Shown here: piece after piece, positions 11,459 through 19,918 of the stretch
Position numbering within the stretch: position 1 is the stretch's first letter
Layout of the letters: each line of letters begins with the position of its first letter
Assembly (NCBI RefSeq): GCF_000378445.1
Contig: NZ_KB899746.1
Span: forward strand, 1 to 32,508
Length of the DNA stretch: 32,508 nucleotides
Direction: 5' to 3'
Source: Deinococcus aquatilis DSM 23025
Lineage (GTDB): Bacteria; Deinococcota; Deinococci; Deinococcales; Deinococcaceae
The notes under the pieces: generated by a model
The model's database searches: none
Seen by the model: only the letters and a program-made list of their open reading frames with translations
Told to the model about the DNA's origin: nothing
Made by a program: the position numbers and the translations under genes

Positions 11459-12490
11459 ATGACCCACTCTTCTTCTCTCTCTGCGCCTGATCTGCGTACG
11501 CCTGATTTGCAGGCTTCTGGGCGCGGCCCGCTCGTTTCGCTGGGCGACCTCGCATGGGACGTGCTGGCGAAACCTGATACCACCCTCCTGCCGGGGGGCG
11601 ACACGACGGGCCGGATGGAACTGCTCGGCGGCGGCAGCGCGGCAAATCTGGCGGTGTGGGCGCAGCGGGCCGGATATCCCAGCACCTTCGTGGGCAAAAT
11701 TGGCCGCGACCGCTTCGGCGAACTGGCAACCGCAGACCTGGAGGCCGAGGGCGTGCAGGCCGAGCTGACCCTCAGCGGGCAGCACCGCACGGGGGTCATT
11801 CTGGCGCTGCTGGATCAGCGCGGCCAGCGGGCCATGCTGACCGGGCAGGGTGCAGACTGGGAACTGCTGCCCGAAGAACTCCCCCGTGACGTATTGCTCG
11901 GCGCGGGCCACCTGCACCTGACGGCGTGGAGCCTGTTCCGCGATCCGCCGCGTGCAGCCGCCCTCGAAGCCGCGAGACTGGCAAAAGGAGCCGGAGCCAC
12001 GCTGAGCCTCGACCCTGGCAGCTTTCAGATGATCGGACAGATGGGCCGCGAGAACTTTCTGGACATCGTGGACAATATTCCCTTCGACATCATCTTTCCC
12101 AACGACGACGAGGCCCGCGCCATGAGCCAGGAGAGCGACCCCGAACGGGCGCTGGCGTGGCTGCGGGATCGCTATCCAAATGCGCTGGTGGTGCTGAAAC
12201 TGGACGAGGAGGGGGCGCTGCTGGAAGGCCCGTCTCAGCCGCGAACCCGTGTGGCGGCCACCCGCGATCATCTGCTGGACGCGACCGGCGCGGGCGACAG
12301 CTTTGGCGGCGCATTTCTAGCGGGCTGGCTGGCCCACGGCGACGCGGTGCGGGCCGCCGAACTGGGCGCACAGGTGGGCGGCTGGGTGGTCTCGCGCTTC
12401 GGGGCCAGGCCACCTGCCGACGATGAGTTGCGGGCACGCTTGACGGCCATGGATGTCCGATCTGCGGCTGCTGGGACGGTGATCCGGTGA
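11459..12490 (+). CDS. PfkB-family carbohydrate (ribokinase-like) kinase
   Basis: This 343-residue ribokinase-fold kinase has the N-terminal PfkB signature [16 protein letters not shown] with [10 protein letters not shown], and the C-terminal signature [18 protein letters not shown]. The latter contains the anion hole and the catalytic base (Asp of GAGD). ATP-dependent phosphorylation of a sugar or nucleoside hydroxyl is expected, but the substrate cannot be read from the sequence. The frame extends upstream to 11240, into the antiporter gene; the ATG at 11459 is chosen from the -10 box and the start of recognisable homology. The stop codon overlaps the GTG of mltG (GTGA), suggesting one transcript. 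Confidence 0.9.
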   Translation: MTHSSSLSAPDLRTPDLQASGRGPLVSLGDLAWDVLAKPDTTLLPGGDTTGRMELLGGGSAANLAVWAQRAGYPSTFVGKIGRDRFGELATADLEAEGVQAELTLSGQHRTGVILALLDQRGQRAMLTGQGADWELLPEELPRDVLLGAGHLHLTAWSLFRDPPRAAALEAARLAKGAGATLSLDPGSFQMIGQMGRENFLDIVDNIPFDIIFPNDDEARAMSQESDPERALAWLRDRYPNALVVLKLDEEGALLEGPSQPRTRVAATRDHLLDATGAGDSFGGAFLAGWLAHGDAVRAAELGAQVGGWVVSRFGARPPADDELRARLTAMDVRSAAAGTVIR

Positions 12491-13521
12491 CCCGCCTCGG
12501 AGGGCGCAAGACCCCCATCTGGGTCTGGATCGTGCTGACCTTGCTCGTGCTGCTGCTCCTGGCCGCAGGAGGCGCGTTTCTGTATGTACGTAGCCTGCTG
12601 GGGCCTGCGGGCGGCCCGGCCTACACACTGGAAATCAAATCCGGCGACAGCCTGCCGCGCATCGCCCGCACCTTGCAGGACAAGGGCATCATCAAGAACG
12701 CCGACGCCCTGCGCTTCATCATGCGCCAGGACGGAACGGCGGGCAGTCTGAAAGAGGGCTTTTACGATCTCAACGGCAAGCTGACCCTGCAACAGGTGGC
12801 CGACAAACTGGCTGGCCCCGCCCGCATTCCCACCGTCGGCGTCACCATTCCTGAAGGACGGCGCGTCAAGGACCTGCCTGCCATTTTCAAGAAGGCGGGA
12901 TTTGACGGCGCGGCCATTGCCTCCGAACTGAAAAACGTTTCGCTGAGCACCTACGCCCAGGCCAAATCGGCCACCAACCTCGAAGGCTTCGTGTTCCCGG
13001 ATACCTACGAATTCCGGCCCAAAGACAGCGCCCGCACCATCGTAGAAACGTTGGTCAAGCGCATGAATACCGAGTTTACGCCCGCCCATGTCGCCCAGGC
13101 CAAAGCCCTCGGCCTCAGCGTGCGCGACTGGGTGATCCTGGCGAGCATGGTGCAGGCCGAAGCCGCCAACGACGCCGAGATGCCCATCATCGCCGGGGTC
13201 TTCCTCAACCGCCTGCGTGACGGAATCGCGCTGGGCAGCGACCCCACCGTCGCCTACGGCCTTGGCAAAGATCTGCCCGAACTCGACCGCAGCGCCGGAG
13301 ACTTTACCAAGGACACGCCCTACAGCACGTATACCCGGCAGGGGTTGCCCGCTGGCCCGATCAACAATCCTGGTCAGGCCGCGCTTTTGGCCGTGCTGAG
13401 TCCCGAGCGCACCCTACCCGATGGCCGCGCCGCCCTGTACTTTTTGCATGGCCTGGACGGCAAAATCTACGTGAACGCCGATTATCCGGCCCATCTGCGG
13501 GACATCGCCAGATACAGGTAG
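12487..13521 (+). CDS. mltG: Endolytic murein transglycosylase MltG (YceG-like)
   Basis: This 344-residue single-pass inner-membrane protein has TM about 10-33, a LysM-like segment near [18 protein letters not shown], and the YceG catalytic domain. That domain shows [36 protein letters not shown] (the active-site Glu region) and SDPTVAYGL, ending with [15 protein letters not shown]. The family cleaves nascent glycan strands and is thought to set strand length and release new peptidoglycan. The GTG start overlaps the kinase stop by four bases, so the two are likely translationally coupled. It converges on the zinc-ribbon gene across a shared terminator hairpin. Confidence 0.95.
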   Translation: MTRLGGRKTPIWVWIVLTLLVLLLLAAGGAFLYVRSLLGPAGGPAYTLEIKSGDSLPRIARTLQDKGIIKNADALRFIMRQDGTAGSLKEGFYDLNGKLTLQQVADKLAGPARIPTVGVTIPEGRRVKDLPAIFKKAGFDGAAIASELKNVSLSTYAQAKSATNLEGFVFPDTYEFRPKDSARTIVETLVKRMNTEFTPAHVAQAKALGLSVRDWVILASMVQAEAANDAEMPIIAGVFLNRLRDGIALGSDPTVAYGLGKDLPELDRSAGDFTKDTPYSTYTRQGLPAGPINNPGQAALLAVLSPERTLPDGRAALYFLHGLDGKIYVNADYPAHLRDIARYR

Positions 13522-13547
13522 GCGGGGGCACTTCGCGCTGCGTGGGA

Positions 13548-13585
13548 GGGAGGAAGGGCAAAAGATCGGGTTTGCCTTTCCTCCC
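13548..13585. terminator. Bidirectional terminator between mltG and the zinc-ribbon/HEPN gene
   Basis: GGGAGGAAGGGCAAA (13548-13562) pairs with TTTGCCTTTCCTCCC (13571-13585) with one G-T mismatch and an 8-base loop. It is followed by a pyrimidine-rich tract on the plus strand, and lies between convergent genes. Confidence 0.7.
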
Positions 13586-13588
13586 TCT

Positions 13589-14401
13589 CTATTTCCGCAG
13601 TCCCTTCAGGAGTGGCCCCCGCTCCGTCAGCGCCTTCTGAAAAGCCTGCGCGTCGTTCATGGGGGCGGCAGTTTTGGCAGGTGCCGAGGCCCGTGCAGAC
13701 TGTCCGGGCAGATTCTTGGTTCCCAGTGGGCTGACCCCGGCAAAGCGGCGAGCGCGGAACATGCCGGGATGTTCCTCAAAAACGGCGGTGGTGCCATCGG
13801 GCAGCGCGGCAAGGTGAGCGGCAAAGTGGCGTTCCTGGGCCAGTTCCGCGTGCGCTGCGCCCGTGCCCAGTTCACCCAGCAGGCGGTCAATCAGGGCAAA
13901 CACGCGGGCGGCGTAGGTGTCCACCTCCTCGCGGCGGGGCAGGTATCCCCGGTGAATCACCCGGTTCCTGAAGTCTGCGCCCAGAGCTTTGGCCGTCAGA
14001 AAATCCGGTTCACGGCCCTCGCGCAGCAGGTAGGCCAGCGCCATCATGCCCACCTGCCGCTCGGACTGGCTCGCCACGTGCCGCCAGGTGGATTCCAGGG
14101 TGTCGGCTGCGCCGCCGAAGTCGGTCTGGCCCTGCAATGCAGCGCGTTCCAGCGCAAACGACCGCACATAGAATTCAAAAAACCGTTCCAGTGCAGCGGC
14201 GAAGCTGGCAACGGCTTCACGGGCGTAGCCGTCCATCAGGGCGCGGGTGCCCAGATCGAACAGCACCTCGAACTTCTGCTTGCGGACGAACACGCAGAAG
14301 CGGGCGCGGCAGTGCGGGCAGGTCACGTCATGTACGGCGCTGTCGGCAAATTCCACCTGCACTTCACGCTGGCACTGAGGACACACGGCAGGAAAACGCA
14401 T
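13589..14401 (-). CDS. Zinc-ribbon protein with HEPN-like RX4H motif
   Basis: This 270-residue protein begins with a zinc ribbon made of CPQC (7-10) and CPHC (28-31). A helical region follows (about 45-180), with LFDLGTRALMDGYAREAVASF early on and DFRNRVIHRGYLPRREEVDTYA at about 143-163. The Arg145-Asn146-x3-His150 arrangement and its context match the RX4-6H motif of HEPN domains, many of which are metal-independent RNases. The C-terminal ~90 residues are Ala/Pro-rich and probably disordered. There is no nucleotidyltransferase (MNT) partner next to it, so it is not a classical HEPN-MNT toxin-antitoxin pair. RNase activity is an inference; it could instead be a non-catalytic HEPN protein. TACACT upstream supports the start. 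Confidence 0.72.
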   Translation of the reverse strand: MRFPAVCPQCQREVQVEFADSAVHDVTCPHCRARFCVFVRKQKFEVLFDLGTRALMDGYAREAVASFAAALERFFEFYVRSFALERAALQGQTDFGGAADTLESTWRHVASQSERQVGMMALAYLLREGREPDFLTAKALGADFRNRVIHRGYLPRREEVDTYAARVFALIDRLLGELGTGAAHAELAQERHFAAHLAALPDGTTAVFEEHPGMFRARRFAGVSPLGTKNLPGQSARASAPAKTAAPMNDAQAFQKALTERGPLLKGLRK

Positions 14402-14407
14402 GGCCGG

Positions 14408-14413
14408 AGTGTA
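14408..14413 (-). promoter_or_regulatory. -10 box (TACACT), leaderless promoter of the zinc-ribbon/HEPN gene
   Basis: On the minus strand TACACT ends 6 bases before the ATG at 14401, the same box and spacing as at 629-634. Confidence 0.6.
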
Positions 14414-14458
14414 GCGGCCCGGTTAGGCAAGAGGTATGACCACCTGGTTTTTTGGGTC

Positions 14459-14464
14459 TAAATT
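14459..14464 (+). promoter_or_regulatory. -10 box (TAAATT), leaderless promoter of comEA-comEC
   Basis: TAAATT ends 6 bases before the GTG at 14471 and supports that non-ATG start. Confidence 0.55.
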
Positions 14465-14470
14465 GCCCCT

Positions 14471-14896
14471 GTGGATCTCTGGAAGGGCAACTTTTGGCAA
14501 GACCTGTGGCAGGGAGCTGATTCGGAACGCAGGTGGACTCTGGCACTGGCGGCGGGCGTGCTGGTGTTGGGCGGGCTGACGCTGGGGCCAGCCCTGTTTC
14601 CGTCTCCGCGAGTGCCCGCCGTGACACGTCAACCGTTGCCGCCTGTGGCCGCCACCACACCTGCCGCCGATCCTCCGGTCTATCCGCGCACAGCCAGCGT
14701 GCAACCGCTCATTTCGGGCCGCCTGAACCTGAATACCGCCACCACAGAGCAGCTTGAGGCCCTGCCCAAAGTGGGACCGAGCATGGCCGCCCAGATCATC
14801 CGGGCGCGTCCACTGCGCTCTCTGGCCGATCTGGACGCGGTCAAGGGTGTAGGCGAGAGCACCCTGAGAACCCTCACGCCGCTGGTGTCGTTTTGA
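14471..14896 (+). CDS. comEA: ComEA-like helix-hairpin-helix DNA-binding protein
   Basis: This 141-residue competence protein is anchored in the inner membrane by one TM segment (about 24-44). A Pro/Ala-rich linker follows, then a tandem helix-hairpin-helix domain (about 85-141): LNLNTATTEQLEALPKVGPS, then ADLDAVKGVGESTLRTL. It should bind incoming double-stranded DNA in the periplasm and hand it to the ComEC channel, whose gene follows after 58 bp. The GTG start fits the upstream TAAATT box. The linker is long enough to place the DNA-binding domain away from the membrane. Length and order match ComEA proteins elsewhere. Confidence 0.92.
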   Translation: MDLWKGNFWQDLWQGADSERRWTLALAAGVLVLGGLTLGPALFPSPRVPAVTRQPLPPVAATTPAADPPVYPRTASVQPLISGRLNLNTATTEQLEALPKVGPSMAAQIIRARPLRSLADLDAVKGVGESTLRTLTPLVSF

Positions 14897-14954
14897 GTGC
14901 GGTGTGGGCTGAAGTGCAGCAAGTTGAGCTGTTGCGAACTGGAGTGGCCCTCTG

Positions 14955-17273
14955 ATGGCCGCTCCTCTGCAACCTCATGAGGCCGTGACCGGACGCCATG
15001 CCGAACCGTCTGCCCAGCGGGGCGGGCCTGTTCCCCGGCGTCCCCGACCCCGTGCCCTGCCCCGCTTTCCCAATTCTGCCACTGGCGGGCGCGTGGCATG
15101 GACGGTTCCCGCCGTGCTGGGCGTGATGGGCGGCATTCTGTTGGGGCTGGGCATTCCCTGGGGAGGTCTGGCGCTGCTGGCGGGCCTGCTGCTGGCATGG
15201 TCGGACGCTCGCCCGCTGCTGGTGGCAGCCACCCTGCTGGGCGGCGCGGCAGGGTTCGGCTCAGCACGCCTTCAGGCCGCGCAGCCCGATCCCATGACCC
15301 CCTGGATCGGCGCACAGGTCACGCTGACAGGTAACTGGGACGGGCAATTTCTGACCCTACACGATCCCCGTGCCCGGCTGGCGGTGGCCCCCAAACCCGG
15401 CATTCCCGCAGGCCGGGTTACCCTGAGTGGGCGTCTGGTGCGGCCCGATGGACGGCGAATTCCCGGCGGCTTCGATCAGGCGGCGTGGCTGCGCTCGCAG
15501 GGCGGGTTATGGTTGCCCACCCCGACTGCCGTGCTAGTGGCGGCCCGCGTGCGCTCCAGCACCCCCGAAAACGGTCTGCGCGGGTGGTTCCGTCGCGGCC
15601 TCGTCACTGGTCTGGGCATGCGGGAAGCGGCGCTGATGCAGGCCATAGAACTTGGAGACCGCAACGAGATCGGGCAACAGAACTTTGCAGAAGGCTACGG
15701 CGTGCGCGACGCCTTCAACCGCGCTGGGCTGGCGCACCTGATGGCCCTGTCGGGGCAGAACGTGGCCCTGATCACGGGCGTGCTGATCTGGCTGCTGACG
15801 CGGGCAGGCGTACCGACCCTATGGCGCTACCTGACTCCTGCCCTGTTGCTGGTGCCGTATTCCGTGCAGTTGGTGGGTTTTTCGCCCAGCATCACGCGGG
15901 CCGTGATCATGGGCATGGCCGTGATGACCGGACTGGCGGTGGGGCGCGGCAAACCCGACCCGCTGGGCATCACGGCATTTGCGGCGCTGGCCTGCCTGCT
16001 GCCCTTTCCGATGTGGCTGCTGGACGTGGGCTTTCAGCTGTCTTTTCTGGCAGTGTTGGCGCTGCTACTGTCGGGCAAAGTGGCCGAGCTTTTGCCCCAG
16101 CGGTGGCCGATGTGGGTGCGGCTGGCGCTGGTGGCAACCGTGCTGGCCGAACTGGGCACGCTGCCCGTCATTGCCAGCACCTTCGGGCAGATTCCGCTGG
16201 TGGGCCTGCCTGCCAACCTGCTGGCCGGAGCGGTCATGGTGGTGCTGGTGCCGCTGGGTTTTCTGGCCGGACTGCTCGGCCCCGGCGCCATTCTCGTCAA
16301 CTGGCTGGTGTCTGTGTTCGCCAACATCCTGCTGCTGATCGCCGAAACCTTTGGCCGCGCCCCGGTGCTGAGTTGGGGCACGGTCAGCGCCGCCGGATAC
16401 GTGGCCTATGCACTGGCAGCAGGCGCGGGCGTGCTGTGGCTGCGGGGCCGAATCCGCCTGCCTGCCGCGCTGGGCACGGTTCTGGCCTGCATCCTGCTCA
16501 CTGCCCTGCCGCCGCGCCTGAATCCGCCCCGCGAACTGGTGTTTCTGGATGTCGGGCAGGGGGACGCCACCCTGATTCGCCTGCCCGGATTCACGGCCCT
16601 GATCGATGCAGGCGGCAGCGTGAATTCCGACTACGACGTGGGCACCCGCACCGTGCTTCCGGCCCTGCGTGCACTGGGTGTGCGGAAGCTGGACTTGGTA
16701 GTGGCGACCCACGCCGACACCGATCACATCGAGGGCATTTCGGGTGTGCTGCGCGGTATGCCTGTTGGAGAGTTGTGGCTGGGCCACCTCAAAACCGATG
16801 ATCCGGTGCTGACGGCGGTGCTCTGGACGGCCCGTGAACGTGGCGTGCCTGTACGCGAGGTGCGGCGCGGCGATCAATTGAAAGTATCGGGCCTGACGCT
16901 GAACGTGCTGTGGCCCCCCGGCAACGTGTGGAGCACCGAAGACAACGACAATTCCGTGTCCATGACGCTGGAGATGCCCACCGCCGGGGGAAAGCTGTGG
17001 CGCACAGCCATTCTGGGTGACCTTGCCGACCCTGCCGAGGCCCTGATCGGTCTGGGCAACCTGAACCTGCTGAAAGCCGCGCATCACGGCAGCCGATTTT
17101 CCAGCGGGGCCGAGATACTGGCCCAGACCCACCCCGCCGACGTGCTGGTCAGCGTGGGCGCACACAACACCTACGGCCACCCTCATCCCACGGTGCTGGC
17201 CCGCATCGACGCAGTGGGGGCAAAGGTCTGGCGCACGGATCAGGCCGGGACGGTGCGCTGGCCCTTGCCGTAA
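14955..17273 (+). CDS. comEC: ComEC/Rec2 competence DNA channel
   Basis: This 772-residue protein forms the inner-membrane channel for single-stranded DNA during natural transformation. In order: an Arg/Pro-rich N-terminal ~45 residues, two or more TM helices and an OB-like DUF4131 region, then the Competence domain with [20 protein letters not shown] and [17 protein letters not shown]. The C-terminal metallo-beta-lactamase domain begins [16 protein letters not shown] and carries [11 protein letters not shown] (metal ligands), [16 protein letters not shown] and [13 protein letters not shown]. In this family that domain is proposed to degrade the non-transported strand. All motifs are present with no frame disruption. 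With comEA it indicates capacity for DNA uptake, in line with the many mobile elements seen here, though pilus genes are not in the window. Confidence 0.95.
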   Translation: MAAPLQPHEAVTGRHAEPSAQRGGPVPRRPRPRALPRFPNSATGGRVAWTVPAVLGVMGGILLGLGIPWGGLALLAGLLLAWSDARPLLVAATLLGGAAGFGSARLQAAQPDPMTPWIGAQVTLTGNWDGQFLTLHDPRARLAVAPKPGIPAGRVTLSGRLVRPDGRRIPGGFDQAAWLRSQGGLWLPTPTAVLVAARVRSSTPENGLRGWFRRGLVTGLGMREAALMQAIELGDRNEIGQQNFAEGYGVRDAFNRAGLAHLMALSGQNVALITGVLIWLLTRAGVPTLWRYLTPALLLVPYSVQLVGFSPSITRAVIMGMAVMTGLAVGRGKPDPLGITAFAALACLLPFPMWLLDVGFQLSFLAVLALLLSGKVAELLPQRWPMWVRLALVATVLAELGTLPVIASTFGQIPLVGLPANLLAGAVMVVLVPLGFLAGLLGPGAILVNWLVSVFANILLLIAETFGRAPVLSWGTVSAAGYVAYALAAGAGVLWLRGRIRLPAALGTVLACILLTALPPRLNPPRELVFLDVGQGDATLIRLPGFTALIDAGGSVNSDYDVGTRTVLPALRALGVRKLDLVVATHADTDHIEGISGVLRGMPVGELWLGHLKTDDPVLTAVLWTARERGVPVREVRRGDQLKVSGLTLNVLWPPGNVWSTEDNDNSVSMTLEMPTAGGKLWRTAILGDLADPAEALIGLGNLNLLKAAHHGSRFSSGAEILAQTHPADVLVSVGAHNTYGHPHPTVLARIDAVGAKVWRTDQAGTVRWPLP

Positions 17274-17292
17274 GGGGTGGAGGACCTGGGCT

Positions 17293-17348
17293 GTGGGTTG
17301 TAGTAAGAAATTTTGAACCTTGAGCTTTTCCTACAACCTGCGACCCAC
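17293..17348. repeat. GTGGGTYGTAG palindromic repeat, copy 1
   Basis: GTGGGTTGTAG (17293-17303) faces CTACAACC and CGACCCAC (17331-17348) across an AT-richer loop. A close relative lies at 25133-25175. It sits in the comEC-mdh gap, just upstream of the mdh promoter. Confidence 0.65.
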
Positions 17349-17370
17349 GCTCCACTTCCCCTTTCCGCGT

Positions 17371-17376
17371 TATTGT
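17371..17376 (+). promoter_or_regulatory. Candidate -10 box (TATTGT) of mdh
   Basis: TATTGT fits TANNNT and lies 33 bases before the mdh ATG, which would give a leader of roughly 26 bases carrying the AGGAGG site. No clear -35. Confidence 0.4.
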
Positions 17377-17395
17377 TGGGCAGACTTCAATTCTC

Positions 17396-17401
17396 AGGAG
17401 G
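17396..17401 (+). promoter_or_regulatory. Ribosome binding site (AGGAGG) fixing the mdh start
   Basis: AGGAGG stands 8 bases before the ATG at 17410. It decides against the upstream in-frame start at 17320, which lies in the palindromic repeat. Confidence 0.8.
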
Positions 17402-17409
17402 ATTCACCC

Positions 17410-18402
17410 ATGACCACCAAATCACCCGTTCGCGTCGCCGTGACTGGCGCAGCCGGACAGATCGGCTACAGCCTGCTTTTCCGCATCGCTTCCGGCGACA
17501 TGCTGGGCAAAGACCAGCCCGTCATCCTGCAACTCTTGGAAATCACGCCCGCGCTGAAGGCCCTCAACGGCGTCGTGATGGAACTCCGCGACTGCGCTTT
17601 CCCGCTGCTGGCCGATATCGTGACCAGCGATGATCCGATGGTGGCCTTCAAAGACGCCGATTACGCGCTGCTGGTGGGTGCGATGCCCCGCAAGGCAGGC
17701 ATGGAGCGCGGCGACCTGCTCGGCGCAAACGGCGGCATCTTCAAACCACAGGGCGAAGCGCTGAACGCCGTTGCCAGCCGTGACGTGAAGGTGCTGGTGG
17801 TGGGCAACCCCGCCAACACCAACGCCCTGATTGCCCAGCAAAACGCCCCGGACCTGAACCCCGGACAGTTCACGGCCATGGTGCGCCTTGACCACAACCG
17901 CGCCATTTCGCAGCTGGCCGAGCAGACCGGGAAGCCCGTCAGCAGCATCCAGAACCTGACCATCTGGGGCAACCACTCCAGCACGCAGTACCCCGACCTG
18001 AGCGCCACCACCGTGGACGGTCAGCCCGCCCTCGATCTGGTGGAGCGCGACTGGTACGAGAACACCTACATCTCTACGGTTGCCAAGCGTGGTGCGGCCA
18101 TCATCGAGGCACGCGGACTCAGCAGCGCGGCCAGTGCCGCCAGCGCCGCCATCGACCATATGCGCGACTGGGCGCTGGGCACGCCGGAAGGCCAGTGGGT
18201 CAGCATGGGCATCCCCAGCGACGGCAGCTACGGCATTCCCGAGGGCCTGATCTACGGCTTCCCCGTGACCTGCAAGAACGGCCAGTACGAGGTCGTACAG
18301 GGCTTGGAAGTCAGCGAGTTCAGCCGGGGCAAGATGGACGCCACCGCACAGGAACTCACCGAAGAACGCGACGAAGTGCGGAAACTGGGACTGGTCAAGT
18401 AG
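17410..18402 (+). CDS. mdh: Malate dehydrogenase
   Basis: This 330-residue cytosolic enzyme interconverts malate and oxaloacetate with NAD in the TCA cycle. It has the NAD-binding loop [19 protein letters not shown] (near the N-terminus), the substrate loop [16 protein letters not shown] with the arginines that bind the carboxylates, [23 protein letters not shown], and the catalytic His in [12 protein letters not shown]. These match the long cytosolic/Thermus-type MDH subfamily of about 330 residues rather than the 312-residue E. coli type. The leader carries one of the window's few strong Shine-Dalgarno sites, which fits a highly expressed gene. A GC-rich hairpin at 18521-18568 may end the transcript. 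Confidence 0.97.
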   Translation: MTTKSPVRVAVTGAAGQIGYSLLFRIASGDMLGKDQPVILQLLEITPALKALNGVVMELRDCAFPLLADIVTSDDPMVAFKDADYALLVGAMPRKAGMERGDLLGANGGIFKPQGEALNAVASRDVKVLVVGNPANTNALIAQQNAPDLNPGQFTAMVRLDHNRAISQLAEQTGKPVSSIQNLTIWGNHSSTQYPDLSATTVDGQPALDLVERDWYENTYISTVAKRGAAIIEARGLSSAASAASAAIDHMRDWALGTPEGQWVSMGIPSDGSYGIPEGLIYGFPVTCKNGQYEVVQGLEVSEFSRGKMDATAQELTEERDEVRKLGLVK

Positions 18403-18823
18403 AAAAAACCGTAAGTAGGGAGTAGTTAGTGGTGAGTGGGAAAGGCGTGGGGCCAATTCGTTTGGCTTCTACCGGGGTCTAAGCACTCTTTAGACCAAAA
18501 ACCATAAAACCATTCAGACAAGAGAGGGGAAGCGGGCGTCATGGCCTAGCTTCCCCTTCTCGTTTGTACTGATTTTTCTATGCTCTCGGTGCCTTTCCAA
18601 CACCTTCTCATGTCCCCTTTTCGCCCCGAATTTTCCAGCCAAACTTCATCCCCCATTAATGCATTTCGGGGCAGTGATCCAATCGGCGGGCAGGCGCATA
18701 CAAGCAGGTCAAAGGGACGCTTCACCACATTTTCCGCCGTCGCTGTCTGCTCGCTGCTCTGTCCTTTGGCTGCCTGCGCCTGCCGCTTCCTTGCCCCACT
18801 CATTTTTACCCGGAGGATTTACC
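18403..18823. other. 421-bp intergenic region between mdh and the ferritin-like gene
   Basis: It holds the reverse-complement copy of the CCTTTCCCACTCACCACT motif (18428-18445), a hairpin GGTCTAA...TTAGACC (18476-18496) followed by A-rich sequence, a probable mdh terminator (18521-18568) and a Shine-Dalgarno GGAGG at 18812-18816. Reading frames across 18570-18820 show no recognisable protein. The ferritin-like gene probably has a long leader or a promoter here that I could not pinpoint. Confidence 0.6.
18521..18568 (+). terminator. Probable terminator of mdh
   Basis: GGGGAAGC (18526-18533) pairs with GCTTCCCC (18549-18556), extended imperfectly by GAGA/TCTC, and is followed by CGTTTGT. The loop is long (15 bases) and the T tract is weak. 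Confidence 0.5.
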
Positions 18824-19795
18824 ATGAGCAACGACACCACCAAGCCCGCCAACAGCCGCCGCCAGTTCCTCGGAGCCGCTGGCCTGATGGGTGCAGGCGC
18901 ACTGATCGCCGGATGCGCCCCCGTGATCGCCACCACGCCCAGCAAGCCCAACCTCGACGCCACCATCTTCAACTTTGCGCTGAACCTCGAGTACCTCGAA
19001 GCCGCGTTCTACTTGGCTGCCGTGGGCCGTTTGGGTGAACTGACGGCGGCGGGCGGCGACGCGAGCAAGGTCACCCTGCCCGCCGGCATGACCGGCAACA
19101 CGGTCATGCCTGGGCTGACGGGCGACACCCTTGCTATCGTCCAAGAAATTGCCCAGGACGAACTGGCGCACGTCAAGGTCATCCGCGCTGTTCTGGGCTC
19201 TGCTGCTGTCTCGCAGCCGCAGCTCAACCTCTCCACCTCGTTCAGCACGGCCGCAGACCTAGCCAGTGGCGGCGCAATCAAGGGATTCAACCCCTACGCC
19301 AACGCGCTGTACTTCCTGCACGGGGCGTTCATCTTTGAGGATGTGGGCGTAACCGCTTATAAGGGCGCCGCCCGTCTGCTGGTTGACGACAAGCCCGCCG
19401 GCAACCTAGAGAATGCCGCTGGCATTCTGGCCGTCGAGGCTTACCACGCCGGTACGATCCGCACCCTTCTGTACCAGCAGAGGGCTGTCAGCGACCCCGT
19501 TCTCACGGCCGGCCTGACCGTTGCGCAGATCGTCCAGGCGATCAGCAACCTCCGCGACGGTGTGGACGGCACCGACGACCGCGACCAGGGCATCATGGGC
19601 GGCGCGGGCAACCCCGACTTCGTGTCCACCACAGCGGCCAACATCGTGCCGACCGATGTGAACGGTATCGCTTATAGCCGTACGCCCCGTCAGGTGGCGA
19701 ACATCGTGCAGCTCAACGCCGATGCCAAGAACATGTCCTCTAGCTTCTTCCCCGCCGGACTCAGCGGCGACTTCAGCGCCATCCTCGCCCTCTAA
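18824..19795 (+). CDS. Tat-exported ferritin-like (Ferritin_2, desiccation-related type) lipoprotein
   Basis: This is a 323-residue protein. The N-terminus has a twin-arginine motif SRRQFLG (11-17) and a hydrophobic stretch ending in the lipobox-like LIAGC (Cys31), suggesting folded export and membrane anchoring. The mature part begins NFALNLEYLEAAFYLAAVG, typical of the Ferritin_2/Pcc13-62 desiccation-related family. A four-helix dimetal site can be read: Glu56/Glu59, E113-LA-H116, Glu172 in FIFEDVG, and E205-AY-H208. Iron or manganese binding, or peroxide protection at the cell surface, is likely but the reaction is not known. Tat export suits a cofactor-loaded protein. The start at 18824 is set by GGAGG seven bases upstream. 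It is monocistronic with a good terminator. Confidence 0.87.
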   Translation: MSNDTTKPANSRRQFLGAAGLMGAGALIAGCAPVIATTPSKPNLDATIFNFALNLEYLEAAFYLAAVGRLGELTAAGGDASKVTLPAGMTGNTVMPGLTGDTLAIVQEIAQDELAHVKVIRAVLGSAAVSQPQLNLSTSFSTAADLASGGAIKGFNPYANALYFLHGAFIFEDVGVTAYKGAARLLVDDKPAGNLENAAGILAVEAYHAGTIRTLLYQQRAVSDPVLTAGLTVAQIVQAISNLRDGVDGTDDRDQGIMGGAGNPDFVSTTAANIVPTDVNGIAYSRTPRQVANIVQLNADAKNMSSSFFPAGLSGDFSAILAL

Positions 19796-19825
19796 ACCTG
19801 AACTCAAGCTACGCTTGAAAGCGGA

Positions 19826-19858
19826 CGCCCCCAGTGCATGTTGGCTGGGGGCGCTTTT
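19826..19858 (+). terminator. Rho-independent terminator of the ferritin-like gene
   Basis: CGCCCCCAG (19826-19834) and CTGGGGGCG (19845-19853) form a 9-bp stem with a 10-base loop, followed by CTTTT. A small palindrome TCAAGCtacGCTTGA (19804-19818) precedes it. Confidence 0.85.
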
Positions 19859-19918
19859 CGATTATCAAAGGCAGGGTATAGAGAAGTCCAAGCTATGCTC
19901 CGCCTTCCCCCGTTCCAG

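Noticed and set aside
18476..18496. Hairpin GGTCTAA...TTAGACC as the mdh terminator
   Set aside because: It is followed by A-rich rather than T-rich sequence on the mdh strand; the hairpin at 18521-18568 is a better, though weak, candidate.
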